A stretch of DNA of 64,000 nucleotides, from NCBI GenBank assembly GCA_963776675.1, contig CAVZNR010000060.1:1-64000 (forward strand). The letters are read 5' to 3'. Each line of letters begins with the position of its first letter. Position 1 is the first letter of the stretch. The stretch is from Hyphomicrobium_A sp963776675. Its GTDB lineage: Bacteria > Pseudomonadota > Alphaproteobacteria > Rhizobiales > Hyphomicrobiaceae. Below, one piece after another: positions 55,711 through 64,000 of the stretch. Position numbers and translations under genes: made by a program. The notes under the pieces were generated by a model. It did no database searches and was not told the origin of the DNA. It saw only the letters and a program-made list of their open reading frames with translations.

Positions 55711-56970
55711 ATGCCCGTGCTCTTGGGACGTTGGTCTGGCGGCGCTGGGTTCCAATCGCTCGGCGTCCGGGTCGCGCTGTTCTTCTCGGCCCTCTTCCTC
55801 GCCAATGGCGTGGTCCTTCCCTACTTCCCGGTCTGGCTGCATGCCAAAGGGCTTTCACCCGTCGAGATCTCCACGATCACGGCGGCGCCCTTGTTCTTGC
55901 GCGTGGTGTTCACGCCCGCAATCGGCCTGCTCGCCGACCGTCTCGCCAACTATCGTTTGGTCATCGTCGCGCTGGCCTGGAGCGCGCTGGGGCTGGCGGC
56001 CGTCCTGACGATGCTGTTCGGCTACTGGCCGATCCTCGCCGTCGGCGTGGCGTTCCTGCTGTCCCTCGGCACCATGGTGCCGCTGATCGAGACGCTGGCC
56101 GTTGCCGGCGTGCGCACGGCCGGCCTCGACTACGGCCGCGTGCGCCTGTGGGGCTCGATCACCTTCATCGTCGCCAACTTCGTCGGCGGCGTGCTGATCG
56201 AGGCGCTAGGGGGCAGCTTCGGTATCTGGCTGATCGCGTCGGCCGCCGCCCTCGTCGTCGGGGCCGCGCATCTGCTTCCCCGGCCTGAGCGCGATCTCGA
56301 ATCCGCGCGCCCGGCACGCGCCCACTGGCACGTGTCGCTGCCTGTGCGGCTGGTGCGCTCGCCGCCCTTCGTGCTGTTTCTCATCGCCATGGGCTGCGTC
56401 CACGGCGCCCACGCCACCTTCTACACCTTCGGCGCTCTGCTCTGGCAGGCGCAGGGGCTTTCAGCCGCGTGGATCGGTGCGCTCTGGGGCATCGGCGTAA
56501 CCGCCGAGGTGATCCTGTTCGCGTTCTCTGCGCCGGTCGTGCGTCGCTTCAGTCCGGTCCAGCTGATCGTGGCGGGTGCGGCGGCCTCCGTGCTCCGCTG
56601 GAGCATCATGGGCCTCGATCCGCCGCTTGCCCTGCTCGTACCCTTGCAGGCACTGCACGCGCTGACCTACGGCGCGGCACACCTGGGCGCCATCCTCTTC
56701 ATCACCCGCGCGGTGCCGAGCCAAGGAATGGGCAGTGCACAGGCGTTCTACTCCGTCATGGCCGGGGGCATCGTCCTGGGGCTGGTCGGGCTCGCGTCGG
56801 GAGCGCTCTACGAGCGCCTGGGGGGCGCGGTCTATTTCCTGCCCGCCATCGTCTCGCTGCTCGGCTTGGGGGCCGGCGTCCTGTTGCTCAGGCGCTGGGA
56901 CGGCAAATACCTGTGGCCCGAGCAGCCAGGCGCGACCGCTAGCCCCAAAGCTCCGGCGCCGGCGGGCTGA
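55711..56970 (+). CDS. MFS transporter (MFS_1-like / 3-phenylpropionate permease type)
   Basis: 419 residues and twelve predicted membrane helices; the N-terminus ALFFSALFLANGVVLPYFPV followed by WLHAKGLSPVEISTI and LRVVFTPAIGLLADRLANYR fits the HcaT-like MFS group. ATG 55711 is preceded by GCGGAGACACGTG; an upstream in-frame start is less likely. Substrate unknown. Its last 32 bases overlap the end of the convergent epimerase gene. Confidence 0.85.
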   Translation: MPVLLGRWSGGAGFQSLGVRVALFFSALFLANGVVLPYFPVWLHAKGLSPVEISTITAAPLFLRVVFTPAIGLLADRLANYRLVIVALAWSALGLAAVLTMLFGYWPILAVGVAFLLSLGTMVPLIETLAVAGVRTAGLDYGRVRLWGSITFIVANFVGGVLIEALGGSFGIWLIASAAALVVGAAHLLPRPERDLESARPARAHWHVSLPVRLVRSPPFVLFLIAMGCVHGAHATFYTFGALLWQAQGLSAAWIGALWGIGVTAEVILFAFSAPVVRRFSPVQLIVAGAAASVLRWSIMGLDPPLALLVPLQALHALTYGAAHLGAILFITRAVPSQGMGSAQAFYSVMAGGIVLGLVGLASGALYERLGGAVYFLPAIVSLLGLGAGVLLLRRWDGKYLWPEQPGATASPKAPAPAG

Positions 56971-57922
56971 TCAGACCGTTCTCGATTACGAGGCCGGGGA
57001 TGCGGTCGCGCGCCAGCAGCAGCGGTCCGTCGAGATCCACCCACTCGGCGCCCTGAGCCACGAGCAGCGCCGGCGCCGCGGCCAGCGACGTGGCGACCAT
57101 CGAGCCGACCATGATGCGCAACTGCGCGGCGCGGGCCGCCTTGGCTATGGCGAGCGCTTCCGTCAGGCCGCCGGCCTTGTCGAGCTTGATATTGACCGCG
57201 TCGTACTTGCCGACGAGGCCGGCGAGGTCGGCGCGCGTGTGGACGCTCTCGTCGGCGCATACGGGAATTGCCCGCGCGGTGTGCGCCAGGGCGTCGTCGG
57301 CGTCGGCCGGCAGCGGCTGCTCGATGAGCTCCACGCCTGCCGCCGCCGCGGCGGCGAGAAACGGTGCGAGCATGGCGGGCGTCCACGCCTCGTTGGCGTC
57401 GGCGATGAGCCGCGCGTCGGGGCGCACGGCGCGCACGGCGGCAAGGCGCTCGGGGTCGCCTTCGCCTCCCAATTTGAGCTTGAGCAGGTTGAGATGCGGG
57501 ACAGCCTTGGCCGCGGCGGCCATGGCGTCAGGGGTCCCCAGGCTCAGGGTGTAGGCCGTGCGCACGGGGCGTAGCTCGGGCAGCCCGGCAAGGGTCCAGG
57601 CCCGCTCTTGCGCCTGCTTGGCCTCGAGATCCCAGAGCGCGCAGTCGAGGGCGTTGCGGGCAGCACCCGCAGGCAGCAGGTCCGGCAGGAGCACTCGGTC
57701 GACGGGGCCCTCTATCGCGCGCAGCGCCGCCAGGGCGCCGTCGACGCTCTCCTGATAGCGGGAGTAGGGGACGGCCTCGCCGCGTCCGCTGTGGCGTCCG
57801 TCGGTCACGCGCACGAGGACGACGTGGGCTTGCGTCTTGGCGCCGCGTGCGATGACGAACGGTTGCGCCAGCGGCCAATGCTCGCTCGTTGCCTCGACGA
57901 TCCGCGCGTCACCATGGGGCAT
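56939..57922 (-). CDS. dgcA: L-Ala-D/L-Glu epimerase (enolase superfamily)
   Basis: 327 residues of the muconate lactonizing/mandelate racemase group. KLKLGGEGDPERL holds the first catalytic lysine, RLIADANEAWTPAM and ELIEQPLPADADD supply metal ligands, CADESVHTR the third, and NIKLDKAGGLTEALAIAK the second lysine. These match dipeptide epimerases that recycle murein tripeptide-derived L-Ala-D-Glu. Other dipeptides are possible. Start ATG 57922, ten bases after the end of the large coiled-coil gene, suggesting one operon. Confidence 0.85.
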   Translation of the reverse strand: MPHGDARIVEATSEHWPLAQPFVIARGAKTQAHVVLVRVTDGRHSGRGEAVPYSRYQESVDGALAALRAIEGPVDRVLLPDLLPAGAARNALDCALWDLEAKQAQERAWTLAGLPELRPVRTAYTLSLGTPDAMAAAAKAVPHLNLLKLKLGGEGDPERLAAVRAVRPDARLIADANEAWTPAMLAPFLAAAAAAGVELIEQPLPADADDALAHTARAIPVCADESVHTRADLAGLVGKYDAVNIKLDKAGGLTEALAIAKAARAAQLRIMVGSMVATSLAAAPALLVAQGAEWVDLDGPLLLARDRIPGLVIENGLISPPAPELWG

Positions 57923-57931
57923 GGCGCGGCG

Positions 57932-60713
57932 CTAGGTGAGGCGGCCGGCGGCGTGTGCCAGGAACAGATATACGCGGCCCGCATCCGAGACGAGCTGGCT
58001 TTGCGTGAGACGGCCAGAGGGGTCGCGGAGGTCGGACTCGGATACGGCCCGCTCGAAGTCGGCCAGATAGCGGGAGATTGCGCGCGACAGGTCGACGTCG
58101 GTACGGCAGCGCTGGTTCACCTCGTCGAATATGTGGCGCCCCCGGTCCGAATAGATGCTGCGCACCATCACGCCGCGCTGGCCAGCGCGTAGCCGCGACC
58201 ACACGGCCGAAGCCGTCGCAGGGTCGAGCGCACGCGCGATCGCCTCCAAATCCAGATTGAAAGCCGTGCGTCCTTGCGCGCCTCCTCCTCCCGCGTGCGA
58301 CGGCCCGCCATCCTCGTCCAGGGAGGCGCGGGCCAGCAGGTCGCCAAGCGACCAGCCTTCGCGGCTGTCGGACGCAGCGCGGCCGGACGCAGGACGCTGC
58401 TGCTTGCGCTGCCGGTTGCCCAGCTCCTGCTCGATCGTCGAGGAGAGCGAGGACAGCGAGCGCGGCGGCTCTGCCGCGGCAGCCATGCCGGACGCGTGCG
58501 GCGGCAGCGACGGGTTGCCTTCGGGAAGCTGCACGTCGCGCTGCACGGCGGCGCGCGAGGTCAGCGCCGAGAGCTGGTCCAGCGCCTTGATCTGATCCTG
58601 CAGCGCGCGGCGCATGCTGGCGGAGCTTTCCTGAGCCGCCACGGGCAGCTGCTCCAGTTGCGCGCGCAGACGATCCTGCTCGGCGGCGATCTCGGCGGCG
58701 GCGCGCGACGCTTCGCGGCGCATGTCTTCGGAGGTGGAGGTGAAACGATCGGTCAGCGAGCCGAGCTCGGAGGTCATGGTGCTTCCCACCGAGGAAAGAC
58801 GATTGCGCAGATCCTCGAGCGTGCGCTCGCTCTCCGCCGCGGTGTGCTGGCGCAGGCGGTCCAGCTCGTCGCGCGCGCGCGCCTCGGCCTCGGCCACGTT
58901 GCTGTCGATGTTGCTGGAGTAGCCCTCGACAAAATGGGCAAACTCGTCGGCCTTGCCCGACAACCGGTCCAGCGTGCGCGCCAGATCCGCGTGGCGCGTC
59001 TGCAAGGTCTCGTCGATCTTGAAGTTGGCCGATTCGAGCGCGTCGGCAGCGCTCAGGATGGCCTGGCCCTGGTTCTCGAAGCGGCCGGTAATGCCCGAGA
59101 TCTGGCCGAGCAGGTTGTGCGAGATGCCCTTGAGCATGTCGGACTGACCGGCGAGGCCTTCCATCGCCTTGATCGACTGGCGCGTGATGTTCTCGCTGGC
59201 GCGGCGCACGGAATTGATGCCGTGCATGAGCGTCTCGTCGAGGTCGGTCGCCTGCCTGCCGATGGTTCCGCTGAAGCGCACGGCATGCTCGTCGAGGGCC
59301 TGGGTGAGCGCCTGCGTCTTCTCCACGACGGCGTGATCGATCGCGGCCGTCGAGCGCATGATCGAATTCGTCGAACAGGCGCAGCCGCTCGGCAAACGCG
59401 TCGTCCAGTGACTTGGTGCGCTCGATCAACTGATGGTCGAGATCCTGCGCGCGATTGGCGAGTGCGGTATCGAGCGCGCGCGCATACTCCTCGAAGACGG
59501 CCTGCAACGCCTCGGTGCGGTCGCTGAAGGACGTGTCGAGCCTGTGGAGCTGACCGTCGAGAGTTGTCTCCAGCTGATCGGCGCGGCTGCCGAGCGCAGT
59601 GGCGAGACCGGCCGTATACGTTTCGAGCAGGCCCTGCAGCTGGTCGGTGCGTCCGCCGACCGCCGTCTCCAGGTTCTGCACGCTGGAGGCAAGCGAGGTC
59701 TCGAGCGACGTGAGGTTATCGCTCGCGCCATCGATGACCTTGGCGAGCTTAAGCTGCTGATCGCCCAGCTTATCGATCAGCGCCGGGATCTCGCCGCCGA
59801 GGCGATGCAGGCTGTCGTAGACGCGGTCCGACGTATTGACGAGAGCGTGGCGCTCTCCGGACAGCTCCTGAATGAGACCCCGCACCTTGCGCTCGTTCTC
59901 CTCGTAGGAGCGTTCGAGCAGCGTCACCTCGTTATGCACCAGCGCCTCGAGCTCGCCCGCGCGTCCGAGCGCGCGCGAGATGGCGTCGTTCATGAAGCCC
60001 ACCTGGCGGCGTACCGCCTGGCCAAGCGAGGCGATCTGCTGCTCGGCGACGCGGTCGGGCTCTGCCAGCCGGATCGCCACCTCGGTCATGGTGGACGACC
60101 TCAAGCGCAGCTCCTCGGCGCGCCAGGACAAAAGCGCGAGCAGCCACAACACTGCGACGGGCACCACGATGGAGGTCACGGTGAGAAAGGTGGTGGGACG
60201 CGACACCAGGTCGAACCAGCCTTGCAGCGGCGCCTCCGACCCCAGCATTACCATGCCGAAGGCCGCCCCGATGGCGCACCAGACGACGCTGCCGATGGCG
60301 GCGTACTTGAAGACGGCGTTGGAGGGCTTTTGCTGAAGCGCGAAGATCAGGCCGCCGATGCTGGGGCCGTCGTCGTTAGCGGCGATGCGGTTGCGCGAGG
60401 GGCCGGCCGGCCGGCGTCGCGCCACGCGCCGACGCGGGGTCTCGACCTCGCCGTCACCTTCGTCGAGATCGACTGGATCAGGCTCCGGCTCCGGCTCGGG
60501 CTCTGGTTCCGGCGCCCGCAGCACGCTGGTCGCGACATCGGGAATCCGGGGTGGCCGCAATGGCGGCGGGCGCTGGTCCGAAGCGGTTTCGGGGGTGATC
60601 TCGCGCGCGGTCAAATCGACGGGCGGGGCGCCGTCTGGCATCGACAAGGAGGGCTCGTTCTTACGTCCAGCGTCGTGGGCGCTGAGCGGAAAATTCTTGC
60701 TGTCTTGAGCCAT
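57932..60713 (-). CDS. Large membrane-anchored coiled-coil protein (growth-pole-ring-like?), apparent frameshift
   Basis: About 926 residues if a one-base insertion is repaired. N-terminal 120 residues are disordered, with a repeated Glu-Pro stretch (APEPEPEPEPEPDPVD). Two membrane helices follow (YAAIGSVVWCAIGAAFGMVM and FLTVTSIVVPVAVLWLLALL), then a long helical apolipoprotein-like region (QLETTLDGQLHRLDTSFSDR, ARALDTALANRAQDLDHQ) up to a small C-terminal domain. The frame breaks at residue 449-450 (GAATTC, 59364-59369); removing one T restores LFDESIMRSTAAID. The layout resembles the Hyphomicrobiales growth pole ring protein GPR, though shorter; that identity is inference. ATG 60713. Confidence 0.75.
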
Positions 60714-61065
60714 TCTTTGCTGCGTCCCATGGAAGCCGCTCTCAAGCGAACTTCCGCCCACCCCTCACGAGCACGCGACCTGCAGGTAAGCTCACACACC
60801 GCCGACACCGTCCGCGACCCCTTGGCGAGGTCGGTTTGGAGCACACGCTGCCAGAAGTGCAAATCCACCCGTCCCTCAATGATTTGGCCGGAATTTGGGG
60901 CAAAAGCAAGGTTCGGCGGGGGGAGTCTGTCGAAGGTTAATGCTCAAGTTGAGAAACAGCGGTTTACGCCCGTTTATTAGCTGTGTGTGAGGCTCCCCAT
61001 CCCCGTCCGTGCGCTTGACACCCAAGGGCGAAGTCGGCGCGGACTCGATATGGGATTCGTCGCAC
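60714..61065. other. Divergent intergenic region with no supported gene
   Basis: About 350 bases between the coiled-coil gene (minus) and the Hpt gene (plus). TTGACA occurs at 61015-61020 but no -10 lies at the right distance. The plus frame is open back to GTG 61009, so the Hpt start may be earlier. Nothing else recognisable. Confidence 0.4.
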
Positions 61066-61449
61066 ATGCGTACTGCTGCCAAGCCCCTGACCGACGCCAA
61101 GGTCACCCCCGATGTTGCCGGTGCGATCGATCTGCAGCACCTGCGTCGCTACACGCTCGGGGATGCCCGGCTCGAGCTCGAGATCCTGGGGCTATTCATC
61201 GGGCAGGCGCCGGCGACTGTCGATGCCCTGAAGCAGGCGCAGACGAACAAGGAGTGGGTGACAGCGGCGCACACGCTCAAGGGATCGGCACGCGCCGTCG
61301 GCGCCTGGCGGTTGGCCAAGCTCGCCGAGCAGGCCGAGCGTCTGGGTGGTCCGAATGATCGCGCCGCATGTGATTCGGTCGTGTCCCAACTCGAGGAAGC
61401 CGCCGCCGAGGCCCGGGCACACATCGTCGCACTGGCCTCGCCGCGCTAG
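61066..61449 (+). CDS. Hpt-domain histidine phosphotransfer protein
   Basis: 127 residues; the four-helix Hpt motif VTAAHTLKGSARAVGAWRLA contains the phospho-accepting H69. It would shuttle phosphate between a hybrid kinase and response regulators, in the manner of ChpT- or HPt-type relays. ATG 61066 gives a short N-terminal tail; GTG 61009 would add 19 residues. No kinase or regulator is adjacent, so its partners are unknown. Confidence 0.88.
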   Translation: MRTAAKPLTDAKVTPDVAGAIDLQHLRRYTLGDARLELEILGLFIGQAPATVDALKQAQTNKEWVTAAHTLKGSARAVGAWRLAKLAEQAERLGGPNDRAACDSVVSQLEEAAAEARAHIVALASPR

Positions 61450-61622
61450 GATTCGTCCTCGAAGCTGGGCCGTTCTGGCCTCCGACCCATCGCCAAACCT
61501 CGGCCAGCCCTTGAATTCGGCGGCCCCTCCGACTATTGCTGCGGCGTTCTACGGCCTCGGCGGGCCGGCCCTGGCGCACGGCGTGCGCTTCCTCCCCAGT
61601 CCAACGGAGCCCGGCACGAGGT

Positions 61623-61943
61623 ATGGTCAAGATCACCTTCATTCAGCCTGACGACAGCGAGCAGGTGGTCGAGACGGAGCCGAGCATGACGCTCATGGAG
61701 GCGGCCAAGCTCAACAACGTGCCCGGCATCGAGGCCGAGTGCGGCGGCGCCTGCGCCTGCGCGACGTGTCACGTGTACGTGGATGAGGCCTGGCGCGATA
61801 AAACAGGGACTCCTTCGCAGATGGAGGAGGACATGCTGGACTTCGCTTTCGACGTGCGCGAGACGAGCCGGCTGAGCTGTCAAATCAAGCTGACGCCGGA
61901 GCTCGACGGCCTCAAGGTCCGCGTCCCGGCCAAGCAGTTCTAA
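61623..61943 (+). CDS. 2Fe-2S ferredoxin (adrenodoxin/putidaredoxin type)
   Basis: 106 residues. Cluster ligands C40, C46, C49 (ECGGACACATCHVYV) and C86 (RLSCQIKL) fit the Cx5Cx2C...C pattern of vertebrate-type ferredoxins. ATG 61623 gives the family-typical start MVKITFIQPDDSEQVVETE. Directly upstream of a ferredoxin-NADP reductase, so the pair probably forms an electron supply chain, for example to a P450, or Fe-S assembly. Confidence 0.94.
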   Translation: MVKITFIQPDDSEQVVETEPSMTLMEAAKLNNVPGIEAECGGACACATCHVYVDEAWRDKTGTPSQMEEDMLDFAFDVRETSRLSCQIKLTPELDGLKVRVPAKQF

Positions 61944-61965
61944 AGTCCGTAGGAAGGGGAAACGT

Positions 61966-63024
61966 ATGAGCTCCGAAGCGCTCTCCGGGTCGAACGGTAG
62001 CGCCTCTACCATCGAGACCGATGCGCTGATCATCGGCGCGGGCCCGGTCGGGCTCTTTGCGGTGTTCGAGTTGGGCCTCGTTGACGTCAAGGCGCACGTC
62101 ATCGACATCCTCGACAAGCTCGGCGGTCAGTGTGCCGAGCTTTATCCCGACAAGCCGATCTACGACATTCCCGGACTGCCCATCGTGACCGGGCAGGGGC
62201 TGACCAACAGTCTGATGGAGCAGATCAAGCCGTTCGGCGCAACGTTCCATCTGGGCGAGCAGGTGGAAGAGCTCGAGCGGCTCCCCGATCAGAAGTTCCG
62301 CGTCAAGACCGATCGCGGCAAGGTCTTCGAGTGCAAGATCGTCATCATCGCTGCCGGTGGCGGCTCGTTCACGCCGAAGCGTCCGCCGCTTGCCGGTATC
62401 GAAGCCTACGAGGGCACGTCGGTGTTCTACGCGGTGCGTCGGATGGACGACTTCCGCGACAAGGACGTGCTGATCGTCGGCGGCGGCGATTCCGCACTCG
62501 ATTGGACGCTGAGCCTGCAGCCTCTCGCCAAGAGCCTCACGCTGCTGCATCGGCGCGATGAGTTCCGCGGGGCCCCGCACTCGGTCGAAAAAATGCGCGC
62601 CCTGGTTGCCGACGGCAAAATGGCCCTGCGCATTGGTCAGGTGACGCACCTGCACGGCGCCGACAGTCAGCTGGAGGCCGTCACGTTGAAGACGAAGGAG
62701 GGCGAGGACCGGATGGCCGTGGAGGTCATGCTGCCCTTTTTCGGCCTGACGATGAAGCTTGGGCCACTGGCCAACTGGGGCCTACAACTCCAGGACAACC
62801 TGATCCCCGTCGACACCGAGAAGTTCGAGACGAGCGAGAAGGGCATCTTCGCCGTCGGCGACATCAACACCTATCCGGGCAAGCTGAAGCTCATTCTGTC
62901 CGGCTTCCACGAGGCGGCGCTGATGGCCCAGCAGGCCCACAAGTATGTGTACCCGGGCAAGAAGCTGATGTTCCAGTACACGACGTCGTCTTCGAGCCTG
63001 CAAAAGAAGCTCGGCGTCAGCTAG
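61966..63024 (+). CDS. Ferredoxin--NADP reductase (thioredoxin-reductase-like)
   Basis: 352 residues, homodimeric FAD enzyme of the TrxR-like FNR group common in Hyphomicrobiales and Firmicutes. FAD motif DALIIGAGPVGLFAVFELGL, NADP motif KDVLIVGGGDSALDWTLSLQ, and the closing FAVGDINTYPGKLKLILSGF are intact. The CxxC of true thioredoxin reductases is absent. GGAAGGGG precedes ATG 61966. Starts 22 bases after the ferredoxin gene. Confidence 0.93.
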   Translation: MSSEALSGSNGSASTIETDALIIGAGPVGLFAVFELGLVDVKAHVIDILDKLGGQCAELYPDKPIYDIPGLPIVTGQGLTNSLMEQIKPFGATFHLGEQVEELERLPDQKFRVKTDRGKVFECKIVIIAAGGGSFTPKRPPLAGIEAYEGTSVFYAVRRMDDFRDKDVLIVGGGDSALDWTLSLQPLAKSLTLLHRRDEFRGAPHSVEKMRALVADGKMALRIGQVTHLHGADSQLEAVTLKTKEGEDRMAVEVMLPFFGLTMKLGPLANWGLQLQDNLIPVDTEKFETSEKGIFAVGDINTYPGKLKLILSGFHEAALMAQQAHKYVYPGKKLMFQYTTSSSSLQKKLGVS

Positions 63025-63046
63025 AGCGCCTGCATCAGACGCAGCC

Positions 63047-64000
63047 TCACGCCATGCGCGCCGCGAGCGCGCGCCGCATCGACATGGGCAGGGCGCCGAG
63101 CGCGGCCTTGATGGCGGGGCGCGCGAGGCCGAGATAGACGCGGGCAAACAGCAAGCCTTTGCGCGAAACAGGCAACGCCCAATCCGTGACGCCGGTTACC
63201 GCATCGGACCAGTCGATCTTGTAGCCGTCGGCGGGGGCCAGAAGATCGAAGACGCGGCAGGTGCCGTCGAAGGCATTGGCGAACGTGTCCTCCAGCAGCA
63301 GCACCCCGGCGCCCGCCTTCTCGTACTTCAGATTGAAGACGATGACGTGCATGACCGTGCGGTCCTTGCACCGGATCGCAATCTCGACTGCGGCAGCGGT
63401 ACCCTCCGAGGTGAGGGCGGAAACCTGACAGCCGACGGGGTGGGACGCTGCCTCGGCGATATCGGCAAAGAACGCTGCCATGCGCGGGTCGGCGAGCGCC
63501 GGCGACACCAGACCGCGATCCTTCAGCCAGTCGCGCTTCAACGCCAGCGCCAGTGTGGCAAGCTCACGAGCCCGCGCGCCCTCTTGGTGGCGCTCGATCG
63601 CCATGGGCCCGCGCTCCTCGAGACGGCGTGCAAGCCGACGCCGGTTGCGCCGTGAGCGCGGCGAGTAGCGCTGCTCGTAGGCGGCGAAGTCCTTGGCGCT
63701 TGCAAGATCGAGATAAGGCGCCTCGAGGCGCTGGGTCGGAAGTGCGTTCGCTTGCGCGAGAAACGGAGCGATCGCCGCATCGTCGCGCACCTTGCGCAGC
63801 CGCGCGACATCGGGAGCAAGCTCGGTGACGACGAAGCGCCACGCTGCAGCCAGAAGGGGCACCGCGTCAACGCCCTGATCCAAGAGGACGTCGCCGTACT
63901 GGCTGACGGGCTCTCCCATCCATGCGAGCTGGGTGAGGCCGGAGCTGCGCTCCTTGACCATCGCCCAGATCATGACGAGCCGGCCCGCCTGGCGCGCCGT
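63047..64000 (-). CDS. GNAT/BioF2-like acetyltransferase (CelD-type), N-terminus beyond the window
   Basis: The minus-strand frame is open to the window edge and still reads plausible protein (TARQAGRLVMIWAMVKERSS), so the 5' end is missing. About 317 residues are visible: LAWMGEPVSQYGDVLLDQGV, then a basic segment (RYSPRSRRNRRRLARRLEER) and an acetyltransferase region ending GLARPAIKAALGALPMSMRR. This matches the BioF2-like acetyltransferase domain once named CelD. Substrate unknown; such genes often sit near polysaccharide loci, which cannot be seen here. Confidence 0.8.
   Translation of the reverse strand, partial: TARQAGRLVMIWAMVKERSSGLTQLAWMGEPVSQYGDVLLDQGVDAVPLLAAAWRFVVTELAPDVARLRKVRDDAAIAPFLAQANALPTQRLEAPYLDLASAKDFAAYEQRYSPRSRRNRRRLARRLEERGPMAIERHQEGARARELATLALALKRDWLKDRGLVSPALADPRMAAFFADIAEAASHPVGCQVSALTSEGTAAAVEIAIRCKDRTVMHVIVFNLKYEKAGAGVLLLEDTFANAFDGTCRVFDLLAPADGYKIDWSDAVTGVTDWALPVSRKGLLFARVYLGLARPAIKAALGALPMSMRRALAARMA

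Noticed and set aside
61015..61053. TTGACA promoter upstream of the Hpt gene
   Set aside because: No -10 element at 16-18 bases; the TATGGG lies about 29 bases away.

Overview
This window is a high-GC chromosomal segment from an alphaproteobacterium, most likely order Hyphomicrobiales (Rhizobiales). The inference rests on several things: the housekeeping gene order (rpsB-tsf-pyrH-frr-uppS-cdsA-dxr-rseP-bamA-lpxD-fabZ-lpxA-lpxI-lpxB, then gltA, gltX, comEC, lexA, moeA-moaC-trpC, trpG-trpD, ppiD, tpiA, secG, pyrG, kdsA); use of LpxI for UDP-diacylglucosamine hydrolysis; an S2 protein with the long C-terminal extension known from relatives of Rhodopseudomonas and Bradyrhizobium; a putative growth-pole coiled-coil protein; and alphaproteobacterial-type regulatory sites (LexA GTTC-N7 type, CtrA TTAA-N7-TTAA). 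The genus cannot be fixed from the sequence alone. Coding density is high. I found no phage, plasmid, CRISPR, insertion-sequence transposase or tRNA/rRNA gene.

Layout. 1-6460: end of the lipoprotein-export ABC transporter (lolC/E end, lolD), the replicative polymerase dnaE, an L,D-transpeptidase and a convergent RMD1/DUF155 membrane protein. 6520-22420: a long plus-strand translation, nucleotide, isoprenoid, phospholipid and lipid A cluster, which begins at a good sigma-70 promoter and is interrupted only by compound palindromic repeats between lpxA and lpxI. 22420-31430: mostly minus-strand gltA, gltX, lexA and trpC-moaC-moeA, with comEC on plus. 31430-33010: small plus-strand proteins and a ModE-type regulator separating trpC from trpD-trpG. 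33020-40100: minus-strand trpD, trpG, sixA-like, a broken autotransporter fragment, trpE and ppiD. 40326-46880: plus-strand tpiA, a frameshifted secreted protein, secG, a lipoprotein, pyrG (with an apparent frameshift), a PII gene with sigma-54/NtrC-like sites, a GlsB-type membrane protein and kdsA. 47580-57000: Kef-type antiporter, PfkB kinase, transketolase, phosphoglycerate kinase, CcdA, ThiD and an MFS transporter. 57000-64000: L-Ala-D/L-Glu epimerase, a large coiled-coil membrane protein (frameshifted), an Hpt protein, ferredoxin, ferredoxin-NADP reductase and an acetyltransferase cut by the window end.

How the genes work together. The dominant theme is envelope building: BamA, RseP, LolCDE, LpxA/D/I/B, FabZ, KdsA, UppS, CdsA, SecG, PpiD, the L,D-transpeptidase and the murein-peptide epimerase all serve outer-membrane or peptidoglycan biogenesis. 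Central metabolism (GltA, TpiA, Tkt, Pgk), tryptophan synthesis and molybdopterin synthesis fill the rest.

Most notable observations: nested palindromic repeats sharing CTAGTGT/ACACTAG ends in the lpxA-lpxI gap; an LpxI with an apparent second, degenerate copy of its C-terminal domain; four apparent single-base insertions, each explicable by overcall of a short homopolymer and one of them in the normally essential pyrG; a candidate growth-pole-ring-like protein next to a cell-wall recycling gene; and candidate CtrA, LexA, NtrC and sigma-54 sites. I do not see a clearly novel multi-gene system; the window is mainly a conserved core region.
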